Assembly (NCBI GenBank): GCA_002794775.1
Contig: NBAY01000078.1
Coordinates: forward strand, 124,001 to 188,000
Length of the DNA: 64,000 nucleotides
DNA from: Porodaedalea pini
Taxonomy: Eukaryota; Basidiomycota; Agaricomycetes; Hymenochaetales; Hymenochaetaceae
Reading direction: 5' to 3'
This document shows, piece by piece, positions 24,891 to 35,074 of the stretch. Made by a program: the position numbers and the translations under genes. The notes below the pieces were generated by a model, which was given only the letters and a program-made list of their open reading frames with translations, searched no databases and had not been told where the DNA came from. Every line of letters begins with the position of its first letter. Position 1 is the stretch's first letter.

Positions 24891-25394
24891 TCGCTCTACA
24901 CGTCCTCAAGCGCAACGACATCACTGACTTCTTTCATACGGTCCCGATGCGCCACGCGCACCACCATAAGGTAGACCATGTCGGCAGCCAGCATCTGTAA
25001 ATGTACTATCGACAGATAGTCAAGTAAAAAGTAAAAGGTAGACGTACTACCTTTGACAATCTGACAAACGCGTCTCCAACTCCGACCACAACAAATTCCT
25101 TTTCATTCAAGTTAGCCACATGTTTCACTCCTCCCAGCGGCAATTCTCGTCATCGGCTTAATGAAGTACTTTGTTGTACATGAAGGCAGTGTCGCTGCTC
25201 AGATGGCCTTGGAAACGACAGAGGCGAGGAGCAAAGGAACAAGGCCGCAAAATGAGGCTGCTGCGATGACGCGGTCGCACGAATAGACAAGAAGTTCGAT
25301 GCCCACGGCGACAGATGTATGGCGTTCATCGACAAGCGTTAATCTCTTCTGGAGTCTGCAAATTTATCCATTAGCTATATCCAAAGCCGAGTTA
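24891..25394. other. Decayed coding-like DNA, identity unknown
   Basis: The minus strand contains coding-like pieces such as KHVANLNEKEFVVVGVGDAF and MLAADMVYLMVVRVAHRDRM separated by stops. I could not assign them to a family. It lies between the gene fragment at 23.9-24.9 kb and the Hsp70 remnant. Confidence 0.3.
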
Positions 25395-25545
25395 ACGACT
25401 CACGGATTTGCATCGTTGAGATGACCGGTTTTCCAGCCTTGCTGACAATCCAGAAGGGGCCAATGCCACATGTAATGGGACTTGGCGTCGGGACTCGTTG
25501 AGAATGCGACCGATGAGACGCTTTGCGTCGAAGACGATGGTCTTG
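25395..25545 (-). pseudogene. Hsp70 fragment
   Basis: Reading the minus strand from about 25545: VKTIVFDAKRLIGR, a hallmark of the Hsp70 nucleotide-binding domain (about residues 70-83 of a typical Hsp70). Then frames change and HWP, followed by IVSKAGKPVIS, match the next 30 residues of the family. Only about 50 codons remain and at least one frameshift is present. Most likely a piece of an Hsp70 gene copied here. Confidence 0.65.
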
Positions 25546-25984
25546 ACTCTTGAGGCTGGAGCAACAATAAGTATAGTCGTAGAAATGATTACATATACAC
25601 TTTGTTAGAGGACCAACGGTGCTGCGGCAACTAAATAAGAGTCCTAGTTGTCGGTTCCTGCATAGAGTTATCTATTGTGAGGATAAAAGTTCTTAAAATG
25701 ATGAGCATTCTTTCACTTGGAATGAAGACTCTCACCTTGGCTTGCATACGCATTTGCTAATGTTCGTTTCTTTCCTATGGGTACATGGGCGTTCTTGGTT
25801 CTGTACGTCGCCTTCTCCCTTCTGCGATGTGCGAAGCGCCATGCATGCCGTTTGCGATACACTAAATCATGGCGCTTCTATCCGTGGGTAGCACTTCATT
25901 TCTTATTTTCTTGCTCTGATGACATCATCCAGAATGCGTGGAACTGGCTGATGGCCTGTCGATTCGAGCTTTAAAGCAATGCGG

Positions 25985-26745
25985 TGCTTACTCATGAAAT
26001 TGGGCCGAGGCCGACACGGTCCTCTTCGAATACAGGGCCTGAAGAGGTGCGAGAAGACATGCAACGCCTCATCGAGAGCGTGATTGGCAAGTGTGGCGGA
26101 CATGGATATGGGCACATCACGAAAGAGGATGTGGTCGAACTGCTCGTGTCCTGACCGAAAGAACGTGTTGTTCGGAATGCTGTCACGAATGTCTGGTGAG
26201 ATTCATTTGAAGTGCCTTTTTCATGAATGCGTACTAATGTTTCGGACGTCGCATTCGGACATAGTGTTCCAGTATCGAAGTTTCCTGACCTTGTACCTTC
26301 AACAAAACAAGAACTCACTGCACGAGGCTTGGTATCGCCCCTGGGTGGGCATATCGGAAATGGTAAGTTGCGTTTTGCATTGTATGAATTGAGAGAAACT
26401 TATTTCTGGATGCTCATTCTTAACAGGAAACTTCCACTGTGTCATCCTCTACCGCACAGGCGAGGAGCTGAAACTCGTGAAAGAAGTTATTGATACGATG
26501 ATCAGCAAGACGATCTCTCTCGAGGGAGCATGTACGCTTCGAATACAATTCTGCTTTGATACTTCTTACTGACTTGAAATTGCAGCTTGCGTGAAGGTAC
26601 TGGAGAGCATCGCGTAGGATTAGGAAAGAAGAAATATCTCATGGAGAGGCTCGGTGAAGAAGCAGTATCCTTAATGAAGACCATCAAAACTGCACTTGAT
26701 CCTCTTAATCTCTTTAATTTGGGCAAAGTATGTCGTAAGAATCCA
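25985..26745 (+). pseudogene. FAD-linked D-lactate dehydrogenase, 3' part, broken
   Basis: Pieces in order on the plus strand match the C-terminal domain of mitochondrial D-lactate dehydrogenase (DLD/GlcD family): GPEEVREDMQRLIESVIGKC, RKNVLFGML, GHSVPVSKFPDLVPSTKQEL, GHIGNG, NFHCVILYRTGEELKLVKEV, then GEHRVGLGKKKYLMERLGEE and ALDPLNLFNLGKV. The last two match the family's GEHGVGxGKxxxLxxELG and DPxxxxNPGK motifs. Introns are still present between GHIGNG and NFH and before GEH, so the copy arose from DNA rather than mRNA. Stops and frame changes between 26110 and 26240, and the absence of the FAD-binding N-terminus, mark it as a pseudogene. Confidence 0.8.
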
Positions 26746-27336
26746 TCTCTTAATATTGTAAGTGCCTTTGGTGACTAGCTTCGCAGCTGTATCCGAATGT
26801 GGCACGGAATCCAGCTTTGTGAAGGAGTTCCGGTGCTGTTGGTGCTGCGTAAGATTTAGAAGAAGTGTTGTTGGACGACCATATTGCGCGTCGAACACAG
26901 AATGCAGTGAAACCGCATTGCGCTTTACGATTGCTCTTCTTATCTGTGTCTTCTAAGTTTGTATCATATTCTCCCTCCACGCTGATAAAACAATGTGAAC
27001 CATTATTGACTTAAGGAGAGCTGAGTTTATCCCATTGGTCTTAGATCCTGTTTGTAAGGAATGCTATTAACAAAAATGAATAATTTTATGCCCTTGTTTC
27101 TTTTAGACTTTTCTGTTGACATTCTGCTCTCACTAAATGACGATACTGGTATGCTGTCCGGTTCCGCAGAAGAACTTTTTTTTGTACTTATCTGTACTGT
27201 GCATGCTGTACGGTGATGTCAAAGCTAGAAGCTCGATTCAGTATGGAGGTTATGCTGTGCAGTAAGAGTTCCTTCAGAGACAAAACCTTTTTCCTTGCAC
27301 AAAACGTCTTCATTTATGAGAAAAGCGGTAAGCTAC
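26746..27336. other. Spacer, no gene recognised
   Basis: AT-rich, no supported frame. It separates the D-lactate dehydrogenase remnant from the small gene at 27337. Confidence 0.35.
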
Positions 27337-27680
27337 TCATCGGCGGCTACGGTTAGCTATGATTTTTAGGTTACGTGCACCGCGATATAACTCTAAGTCC
27401 TCGACAAATCTCGTGAATGTCCCCCCTTCCACTTTGATGGCGTCTTTCCCGTCCCCTATCGTGTAGTCGAGCTTGCGATTTTTGTATGCTACTGTGGTCT
27501 TAATACCTTGACTTGCTGCTTCTGTATGCAAGAAAGGGATAAGATAGCATCATAAAAGATGCAAGGAAGTTACTTGCTGCTTCTCTCAGCATCAATGGAG
27601 CGCTGAAATTCTTTCTGATCTAATTCAACATGGCCACGCTGCGAAGGCTGGGCGGCTTTTTTTTGTGATGTTGCGGACAT
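27337..27680 (-). CDS. Small hypothetical protein, distant paralog of 11635-11970
   Basis: Two exons: ATG at 27680 (MSATSQKKAAQPSQRGHVEL, then DQKEFQRSIDAERSS), a GT-AG intron of about 55 nt, and GIKTTVAYKNRKLDYTIGDG through GTFTRFVEDLELYRGARNLK to TGA at 27337. Around 95 residues, basic, with no signal peptide. The second exon shares its length and key positions with the second exon of the gene near 11.7 kb. The N-termini differ, apart from a shared intron phase (2). Function unknown. Confidence 0.5.
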
Positions 27681-28341
27681 GTCAAAAGTAAGAGCTCAAA
27701 CGGAAGGGATAGGTGGCCTGTCGAGTGACTTTGATGAGAGACTCGTAGATTTTCTTGCTTTAAATAGTGTATTCTTCAGCTGAATGGAACATAAAATGCG
27801 ACCGGAACCTGTCGCGGTGCAATGACGTGAACAATGGGCCAGTGAGCCTGCCAGTGTCTGCTCCCGGTGCTCCGAAAGGGCAGACGCGAGCTTCCAAAGG
27901 CCATCTAGTTGCTGCGGAATAGTTAGACCGTAGTCATGGCTTGCAAAATTCCTCTCCGTATATGCGTACTAGTCTGCCTCAACCACATAATGTCTCGAAA
28001 CAGACCAATGCCGGAAGAGGCGGCTTCCTAGACATTTCTTATCCTACGTCTAGAGATGCAACTACATCGGCATTGTCACCGTAACGGAAGAACGAGCTGA
28101 TAAGGCGGCTAAGACAGACAAAGAGCCGGTGAGCCGCGGACGTCGGAGAAAGTTTTATACATGCGTTACCTCTGAAAGAAGTGGGCTTATATACCGCAAC
28201 GGGGAACGCCGTGTCCGACTTCGATACGGAAACGGCGACCCAGCATCCCTACCCCATTGCACCTTTACTCAAATAAATACAGCCGCCTCCGTATGGGACC
28301 CAAAAGATTTGGCCGTGTCGCATCAGATACGGGGCCGTGCC
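27681..28341. other. Spacer, no gene recognised
   Basis: GC-richer DNA without supported genes, up to the left end of the inverted-repeat element. Confidence 0.35.
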
Positions 28342-28373
28342 CTACATCAGGAAAAACCTCCCGGTCAGAAACC
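28342..28373 (+). repeat. Left terminal inverted repeat
   Basis: 32 bp starting CTACATCAGGAAAAACCT; matches the reverse complement of 34222-34253 at 31 of 32 positions. Confidence 0.85.
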
Positions 28374-28600
28374 GTAGAATATATAGAATCTGTAGAATAT
28401 TCAAGCAATTCCAACGGATTCTGGCCGATTCCGATTCCAACGGAATCCCAAGCATCGTACGATTTATGAGCAGATTCTATGTATTCCAATAAATTCTAAT
28501 GGCATTTCACACCATTTCTTACCGGTTTTAGGTGGCATTCCAAACTTTTCAATCATTTTCTTACAGATTCTTGTGGCAATTGAGTGTATTTAAACAAATT

Positions 28601-30838
28601 CTAAACTAAAAGGATGCCACGGCCGGTCGTCGGAATGAAGCCTTTCACGGTCATCATGTACAGACCACCGGCGAACTTCTTCTCAGACCTGATGCCCGGG
28701 ATGACGGGTACGGCAAGCAGCTCCTTTTGTACATGCGACGATGTAAGGCGCGCCGCAGCATCGGTCTTGAGTTCCACAAAATCTACCTTGTGAAGCTTGG
28801 TCTCGCCGGTTTTGAGAGCACGCAAGTATGAAGCAATGTCAGCACGACATCGTCCCATTGTCGTGACGCACAGGCAAGACATGTACCTTGCCTTCGCATG
28901 CTCGAACATCTCCTGTTGGATAGTCTTGAGAAGTGCAGGTACGGCAGTCTCCTTCAAGCCCGTATCACGTCGCACAGAAAGTGTTTGCTTCTTCTGGATA
29001 TCAACCGGACCGAGTTCAAGGCGAAGTGGAACACCTGGACAAAAAGCCATTTGTAAGACCACAGGAAAACCGAGAAATAAGGAATAATTGAATTTTCGCG
29101 CCTTCTGTTCCCAGTCGTTGAACTTGTAGCCAGGAGTGTCGCCGTTCCGTACATCCACCTTCGCGCTTTCCTGAGCGTCTTCGCGAGCTCCTCACAGCGG
29201 TCGTTTAACTCCTGCTTATTAGTGTGCATGGTGATACCGCAGGGGACAACGATTGCTTGGACGCGAGCGATGCGTGATGGGAGAACAAGATCCTGGTTGT
29301 CGCCGCGAATCATGACCATGATTCCGACCATGCGCGTGCTAAGGCCTCACGAGTTCTGCTACAGAATAATTTACCACCGTTCGGACCCGTACCCTGCGGA
29401 TCGTCCAGGTCTTCGACCACGACGTTGAACATCTCTGGCCGTGAGAAGTCTTGGCCAAGGCAATGCGACGTCGCAGCTTGGATGCCACGGCCGGTCGTCA
29501 TGTAAAGACCACTGGCAAACTTCTCCTTGTCCGACTTGATGCCTGTGATGACGAGTACGGTAAGCAGCACCTCGTACACGCGACGATGTAAATTGAGAAT
29601 TACCCGTACTTCAGTGTCGGCCTCCTTCGTGAGATGCGCAGTGTGGCCTTCCTGTCATAGGAACTCGCGCGTACGGAGGAACGGCTGGGGGCTCTTGGAC
29701 TCCCAGCGCGTAACACTGATCCACTGGTTGGGCTTGAGGGATAGATCACGATAGCTCTTGATACATTTGGTGTAGTAGGGATACATAGCCGTTTCTGTAG
29801 TCGGACGGATTGCTATGGGCTCCTCAAGCTCGGAGCTCCCTCTGAAGACGCATGTCATATCGACCTTAGTCAGCGCCTATAATACTTGTCAGCACAAAGT
29901 AAGGGATTATAGAACAATCAATGCACGTTCGTATACCAACCCGGAAAGTCGACCTCTTTCTTCATGCCAATAGCAATCTTCACCGTGCCGTCAATTCTCC
30001 CTTCCTCTTTCGTTGCCTTTTCCTGGGCGGCAATTGCAGACGTGCACACAGCAGGCACCACAGCCTCAGCCTTGAGTTCCACGAAATCTACCTCGTGAAG
30101 CTTGGTCTCCCCGTTTCGAGAGCACGCCAGTATGAAGCAATGTTGGTTCCAGGGAGGAAGACAATAAAATCAGAGGCGAGGGCATGTACGGCGAAGAGGG
30201 AAGTCGATGATGTGAGTGCTCTACACTCACCCATCTCCTTGATTCTTGCGTTGAACCGTTCTGTTGGCAAGTAAGGACCTGAGATGCAGATGCTTGTTTT
30301 TTCAAAATACCTTGTACTGCTTCCCAGATGATGTGCGACCAGTGATTAAGACTGCAGCATCCACTAACGCTGTAGTAGTCTAACATATCGGCCTTGATCA
30401 GCACATATGATACTTGTCAGCACTAAGTGAGGGATTACAGAACAATCAGCACACGTTCGTATACGATACCGGAAAGTCGACCTCTTTCTTCACGCCAAAC
30501 GCAGCCTTCACGGCGCCGTCGTTTCTCCCTTCCTCTTTCGCTGCCTTTTCCTGAATGGCAATTGCAGACGTAGGCGGAGCAGGCGCCGCAGCATCGGTCT
30601 TGAGTGTCGCGAAGTCTACTTCGTGAAGCTTGATCTCCCCGGTTCCGAGAATGCGCAAGTATGAAGCAATGTTAGTTCCAGAGAGGAAGACAGTATAATT
30701 GGAGGCGAGTGCATGTACAGCGAAGGGGGAAGTCGATGATGCGAGCGATGCATCAAGGACCGTGACAACCTTCGGGGACGTGTTGGCATCGGTTTCGACG
30801 AGGAAGCGACATCCGCATTGAACGGGCTGGTAGCAGCG
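28601..30838 (-). pseudogene. Prolyl-tRNA synthetase pieces, rearranged
   Basis: Fragments of the eukaryotic cytosolic ProRS, same strand: the N-terminal editing-like part (SSTSPFAVHALASNYTVFLS, KLHEVDFATLKTDAAAPA; 30838-30450), ADMLDYYSVSGC and IWEAVQG (about 30400-30310), motif-2 region [15 protein letters not shown] and [12 protein letters not shown] (29858-29655), KFASGLYMTTGRGIQAATSH (29579-29310), and VPLRLELGPVDIQKKQTLSV (29158-28960). Segments of the N-terminal and central parts recur out of order at 30274-30066 and at 28830-28600. An intron remnant precedes VPLRLELG. In-frame stops follow TREFL and elsewhere. It cannot encode an enzyme. Expected intact length is 600-700 residues for the synthetase core. 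Confidence 0.88.
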
Positions 30839-32859
30839 CTGATACGGTGCACGCTCAAACAGGTCGGCAACGAGTTTGGCATCAGCCTACTTCGCCTCAA
30901 TAGCAGACATGACAAGCTTCTCGACGAGAAGATGTTGATGCTCCGAGGGAAGTACAGAGAAATACTCTTCCGCATCGTCGAGATCGCGGATAGCGAAGAA
31001 CTCCTTGCGTTCCTGGTCAATCTTCTTTTCCGCTTGCTCCTTCGACATCGACAATTTTCCCAGAGTCCTTCTCGAGAATCTCGTCCTCCTCGCCCTCCTC
31101 GCCGTCATGAGTCTCAGCGGGACTATTCTCCGACTTCTCCTGTAAGGGTCGAACGCGGAAGCAGGTTAAGTCTGGGACGCTGAGCAGGCTGGGCAGGTTC
31201 CACAGGTGCATTGTGGGTCAAGTCGACGCTCGTTGTACGGCTTGACAGGCGACTTGGACGAGACGAGGATGTAGTAGGAGCCTCATTAGCGGCCTCAGCG
31301 GCCTGCAGCATCTGGAACATGTTCGTGTTCGAATTTGTCCTTGAAAGGCTCGCACTGTTACGCTTGCTGTCTCCCTTCTTCGTGAAGACGCTAGCTGGTC
31401 CGAAGTTCATGGTTCCACTGCCATTCTGAATTCTGCCAAAGTTCGTCAGATCGCCCGCCTTGGTTGCAGGCCTCGAAGGACCAGAGGCGACAGCCCATCC
31501 GTCAGGACCCACTTGAGCATTTCCGTCACGATCATGACCACAGCGTGAACCACCACGAAACATGGCCGACTGTGCCAAGTTATGTTGCTCCTGTTGTGCC
31601 TTCTCTTTCGCGGCCTGTATATTGGTAAGCACAAGTGAAATTTGCTAACAAAGCAAGAGCGCGTACAGCCTCATGAATCCGGGCGATTGTCGACGGAGCA
31701 GCGACCAAGTTGCGGGTAGTCCGTTTCCTTTCCCGCAATTCAATCACATCCTGTCCAAGAAAGTCAGCTCAACGAAAGGCTATGAAACAGAAGGTACGCA
31801 CTTGTAACATGAACTACATACGAGACGACACGTTGCTGCTCTTCGCAAGCTCCTTCATCCGACTGAAATAGACATCCATGTGTCCGCGAGCCTTAGAGGT
31901 ATCGAGCGCCTGACAAACACTTGTCAGTAGTTTACATAAAATCTCGATTCCTTCCTCCTCGGGATTGTCGACGTTGCTGAGCAGCTTCTTGATACACTCA
32001 TACATGATACGCTCCATGAGCATCTGAAGATTGAAGAGCTCACCGATGAACTTGACGAGTCCGAGACCTTGACGCTTGGCCTTCTGAGCAGTGTGGTATT
32101 CGTCCGAGTACAGCGCACTCTCGCCAGCCTCCTTGTTTTCTTCCTTTTCGTTGGCATCCTTAACAGCCTGATCCTCTGTCGTCTTCACGAGAACCGCTGC
32201 CGCCATCGACTCCTTCTGCGTCCAGCCGCGCTCGAAGTCTTCCTGACAGCGATTCAGAAGGTACTTACGGAAAAGTTGATCACCTGTAATCGGCTTGCCC
32301 TCAGCATTGCGGATACCATCATCCTGCACGTTCGGACTGATCTGCTCCATCATCTTATGGCACAAGCGAGCATACATCTCACTCCAGGCCGCCTCATCCG
32401 TTGCCTTCTCGAACACAAGCAGAATGAGCTGAATGAGCGTACGCCCATCCTTCTCACTCTCACTCTTGTTTGCCCACGCAACGATCTGGTTTGAGATGGA
32501 CTCCAACTTCTCCATAGTGGGCTTGTTGAGCAGCAAATGGACTTTCTTGTCCACAATCTCAGGTGAGTCTGTGTCAATTGAGGCCCCACACCTGGACGTG
32601 CTGCCCGCGGCCCAGCGGTTCGCAAACTGCTCGAGCGGTGCGACGTGTTCGAAGGAGGAAGTAGCGTTCACTTTGAACTGATTGGCAGAAGCGCTGATAC
32701 GGTCCGACTCGTTGCGTGTTGAGCCGCCACATTTCCTACGCGTACGCTTGTTGCCCACAGAGCCCGCGCCACCTGACTCGAAGAGCGAACCACAGGCGAT
32801 GAACACCCGCCTGCGAATGGAAGGCCACCGTGTCCACCACTCATTGACGTCGAGCGCAT
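30839..32859 (-). pseudogene. eIF4G fragment (MIF4G to MA3), captured copy 1
   Basis: The open frame 31814-32806 (330 codons) covers an almost complete MIF4G domain: [60 protein letters not shown] and the end DVYFSRMKELAKSSNVSSRM. MIF4G binds eIF4A in translation initiation. Following exons on the same strand give FGPASVFTKKGD and VDLTHNAPVEPAQPAQRPRL, and then the MA3 start (KKIDQERKEFFAIRDLDDAE, 31108-30887). A stop interrupts at 30887, where the other copy has a glutamate codon, and at about 30838 the sequence switches to ProRS. Only the middle of a protein of more than 1,000 residues is present, so it is a captured fragment even though MIF4G itself is intact. Confidence 0.88.
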
Positions 32860-33245
32860 GAAGCGCTCTTCACTTGACAGTTTGTTCAGTGCAGAGAAGT
32901 TCAGACTTTACGGTCTTCGGCTTGAAGATGAGCAAGTTGAAAGTCGGAAGTCGGACGGCATGTTGCCTGCAGCAGTGAGTACACCCCACCAGGCGACCGG
33001 CGAAGCTACCACTTCGTGTGTGATGGTTGTGGTGGATGTGATCGAGGGTTTTTTTAGACGTTCTGTAAGGACGTCGGCACCAGACAAGGCGATATGTGGC
33101 GTGTCGCGTCAAAACCAACATACACGTGATCAAGTTCCCACACCTCTTCTGTGGACGACGCATCCACTGATCCAGGTGGGAAATTGGACTTAGCAGTTTT
33201 TGTCGCCTGAAGTACCTCCAAATACAAAATACATCATATCTCACT

Positions 33246-33820
33246 CAATTCTTCACAGAATCATTTCAAAAATGTTGCCAAATTCATTTCTCAACAGCTT
33301 CTAAATGTTTGTGAGCTTAGTAGACAGAAGGTGGAATATTGAGGCTGCAGTAGTGAGAATGGGTGTTTTTCTAGAAAAACTCCTTCCCTGATTTTTCCTG
33401 AGCTCAATTTTGAAGCTAATGACATGAAACTTGTTGGAAAATGGTATCTATATTGTATATTAAATTATAGATGGCTTATAACAATGCAGACATTTTTTGA
33501 CAACTGCCTGAGTCAAACAAATTTGGGTGAGTTTGAGAGTTTCAGCACAACAGTCAAACAGGACAAGAGGAGACATTCACTCTAGTTCATCCCTGATAAC
33601 ATCAACAGTATAATATATAGACCATTCTCCAATGAGTTTCATGTCATTAGCTTCAAAATTGAGCTCAGGAAAAATCAGGGAAGGAGTTTTTCTAGAAAAA
33701 CACCCATTCTCACTACTGCAGCCTCAATATTCCACCTTCTGTCTACTAAGCTCACAAACATTTAGAAGCTGTTGAGAAATGAATTTGGCAACATTTTTGA
33801 AATGATTCTGTGAAGAATTG
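33246..33820. repeat. Fold-back inverted repeat inside the TIR element
   Basis: Arms 33246-33460 and 33610-33820 are reverse complements with very few differences over the outer 190 bp, for example CAATTCTTCACAGAATC against GATTCTGTGAAGAATTG, and the central GGAAGGAGTTTTTCTAGAAA against its complement. They are separated by about 150 bp. A transcript through it would form a strong hairpin. It lies next to the right end of the element. Confidence 0.88.
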
Positions 33821-34221
33821 ACAGAGATATGGATTTTACAAGTTTTTGAGGTGCTGAAATGCTCAAATTTTGTGATCTTCACATATGCATGTCTCAAGAC
33901 TTATGAAAAACACTGTAACCTGCAGATAGTTCATGGGTCCCAGTATAGGTCCAAGAAGCCAATCTAGTACCTGCACCTGTGTCAAGCCATGGCAGAATCT
34001 AATGAATTCCACAATCAGTTTTTTATTCTAAAAAATTCCATAGAATCTATGAGGTGTGTCATTTTTCTATCCGTATTCTAAATTTCAAGCTGCTGATTCT
34101 GTTCAATTCCAAAACTTGGACAATTTTCCATGAAATTCTACAAGTTTTCTAAATTTCGGACTGCATTCTCATGACATTCCAAAGATTCTACAATTTTCTA
34201 CAATTCTAATAACTTTCTAAG

Positions 34222-34253
34222 GGTTTCTGAGCGGGAGGTTTTTCCTGATGTAG
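34222..34253 (-). repeat. Right terminal inverted repeat
   Basis: Reverse complement of the left end with one G/C difference at position 23. It ends TTTTTCCTGATGTAG at 34253. Confidence 0.85.
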
Positions 34254-34765
34254 ACCATCCTACATTGAATGTTACGTTGCTACAATTAAGGGTTTAGTAC
34301 TCTAGTGGGAAGCAAGTCTACTGGACATCTCGGGCTCCCCAAAGACAGCACCGGCGGAGTTAGAACATGGTTCGAATAGTCTTGCAATGTTAGCCAGCTA
34401 CTCCGTTCTTGATATATATGTGCGATGAGGTGCGATACATACTGTAGATGTGTACAGTTCTTATCTTGTATCGAAACCTCAGTTTCCTTCTATTATACTT
34501 TTTCTCCTCAATTAGACACGATGGTACGAGTGAAAACTCCGAGAGCACACTCGATATAATGAAAACACGTCAGTTCAAAAGGCTTAGTAGTGTAAGGAGC
34601 TCACCTTACAAAGTGGTTGAGAGTTTGACTCCCGTTCATAAAGTATTTTTGTTCTATTAGATTCCATCTGATATATGACGGATCAGATAGGACGTGCAAC
34701 ACGTCATAGGATCTGTCCTATGCTATGGTAATTTGTTACTCATGCACAACTGACACTGTGCAGCC
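34254..34765. other. Spacer with duplicated block
   Basis: 34415-34560 duplicates 23655-23800. TCGATA at 34550-34555 recurs at 36206-36211, flanking the segment that carries the CVNH gene. Confidence 0.6.
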
Positions 34766-35074
34766 ATGGCCTTCATAATTTCTTCCACAGACACCAGCCT
34801 CGATAGGTCTGTTTTATGGGCTATGTGTCGCAGGCATGACGACTCCTGGATTCGCTCCTCGATCGATCTCAATAATTATCTTGCCAATATTGATGGCAAG
34901 TTTCAAGTCGGCAGCGCAAATTTCTATGCCACTGCGAGCCAGGTGAAACTTGAAGGCAGCGTCCTTCATGCCAATTTGCTGAGGGCCGATTTAAGTACTT
35001 CGACACCGGACAATATCAACCTCAATACTTATATTGTAAACGATGATGGAAGCCTCCGTTTCAAGACGACGTAA
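34766..35074 (+). CDS. Cyanovirin-N homology (CVNH) protein
   Basis: A single exon of 102 residues. The sequence fits the CVNH fold: SSIDLNNYLANIDGKFQ, then ANFYATASQVKLEGSVLHAN, LLRADLST and INLNTYIVNDDGSLRF. The repeated I-x-LNxY-x-x-N-x-DG-x-F/L pattern marks the two pseudo-symmetric halves. Fungal CVNH proteins are small lectin-like proteins, some of which bind mannose glycans. No signal peptide is seen; fungal members are often leaderless. The gene sits within a 1.65-kb segment (about 34556-36211) that interrupts a duplicated block. It could also extend by a splice after 35070, but the domain is complete here. Confidence 0.8.
   Translation: MAFIISSTDTSLDRSVLWAMCRRHDDSWIRSSIDLNNYLANIDGKFQVGSANFYATASQVKLEGSVLHANLLRADLSTSTPDNINLNTYIVNDDGSLRFKTT

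Larger units (their letters stand above)
28342..34253. mobile_element. 5.9-kb TIR-bounded element carrying host gene fragments
   Basis: The ends are inverted copies of a 32-bp sequence beginning CTACATCAGGAAAAACCT: left 28342-28373, right 34222-34253, with one mismatch. Both ends continue inward as about 200 bp of AT-rich DNA dense in ATTCTA/ATTCCA/TAGAATC hexamers (28374-28615 and 34000-34220), which look like subterminal repeats. Inside lie, all on the minus strand, pieces of eIF4G and prolyl-tRNA synthetase, plus a separate fold-back repeat. No transposase gene was recognised, so it would be non-autonomous. I found no convincing target-site duplication. Classification to a superfamily is open. 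Confidence 0.75.

Noticed and set aside
28601..32859. ProRS and eIF4G as native, functional genes
   Set aside because: In-frame stops, repeated and shuffled segments, and missing ends; no complete gene can be built from the parts.
28334..34261. Target-site duplication of the TIR element
   Set aside because: The 3-8 bp on the two sides (left GCCGTGCC, right ACCATCCT) do not match convincingly.
34580..34640. tRNA-like sequence (GTTTGACTCC near a possible stem)
   Set aside because: The B-box-like match is imperfect and no cloverleaf could be drawn.
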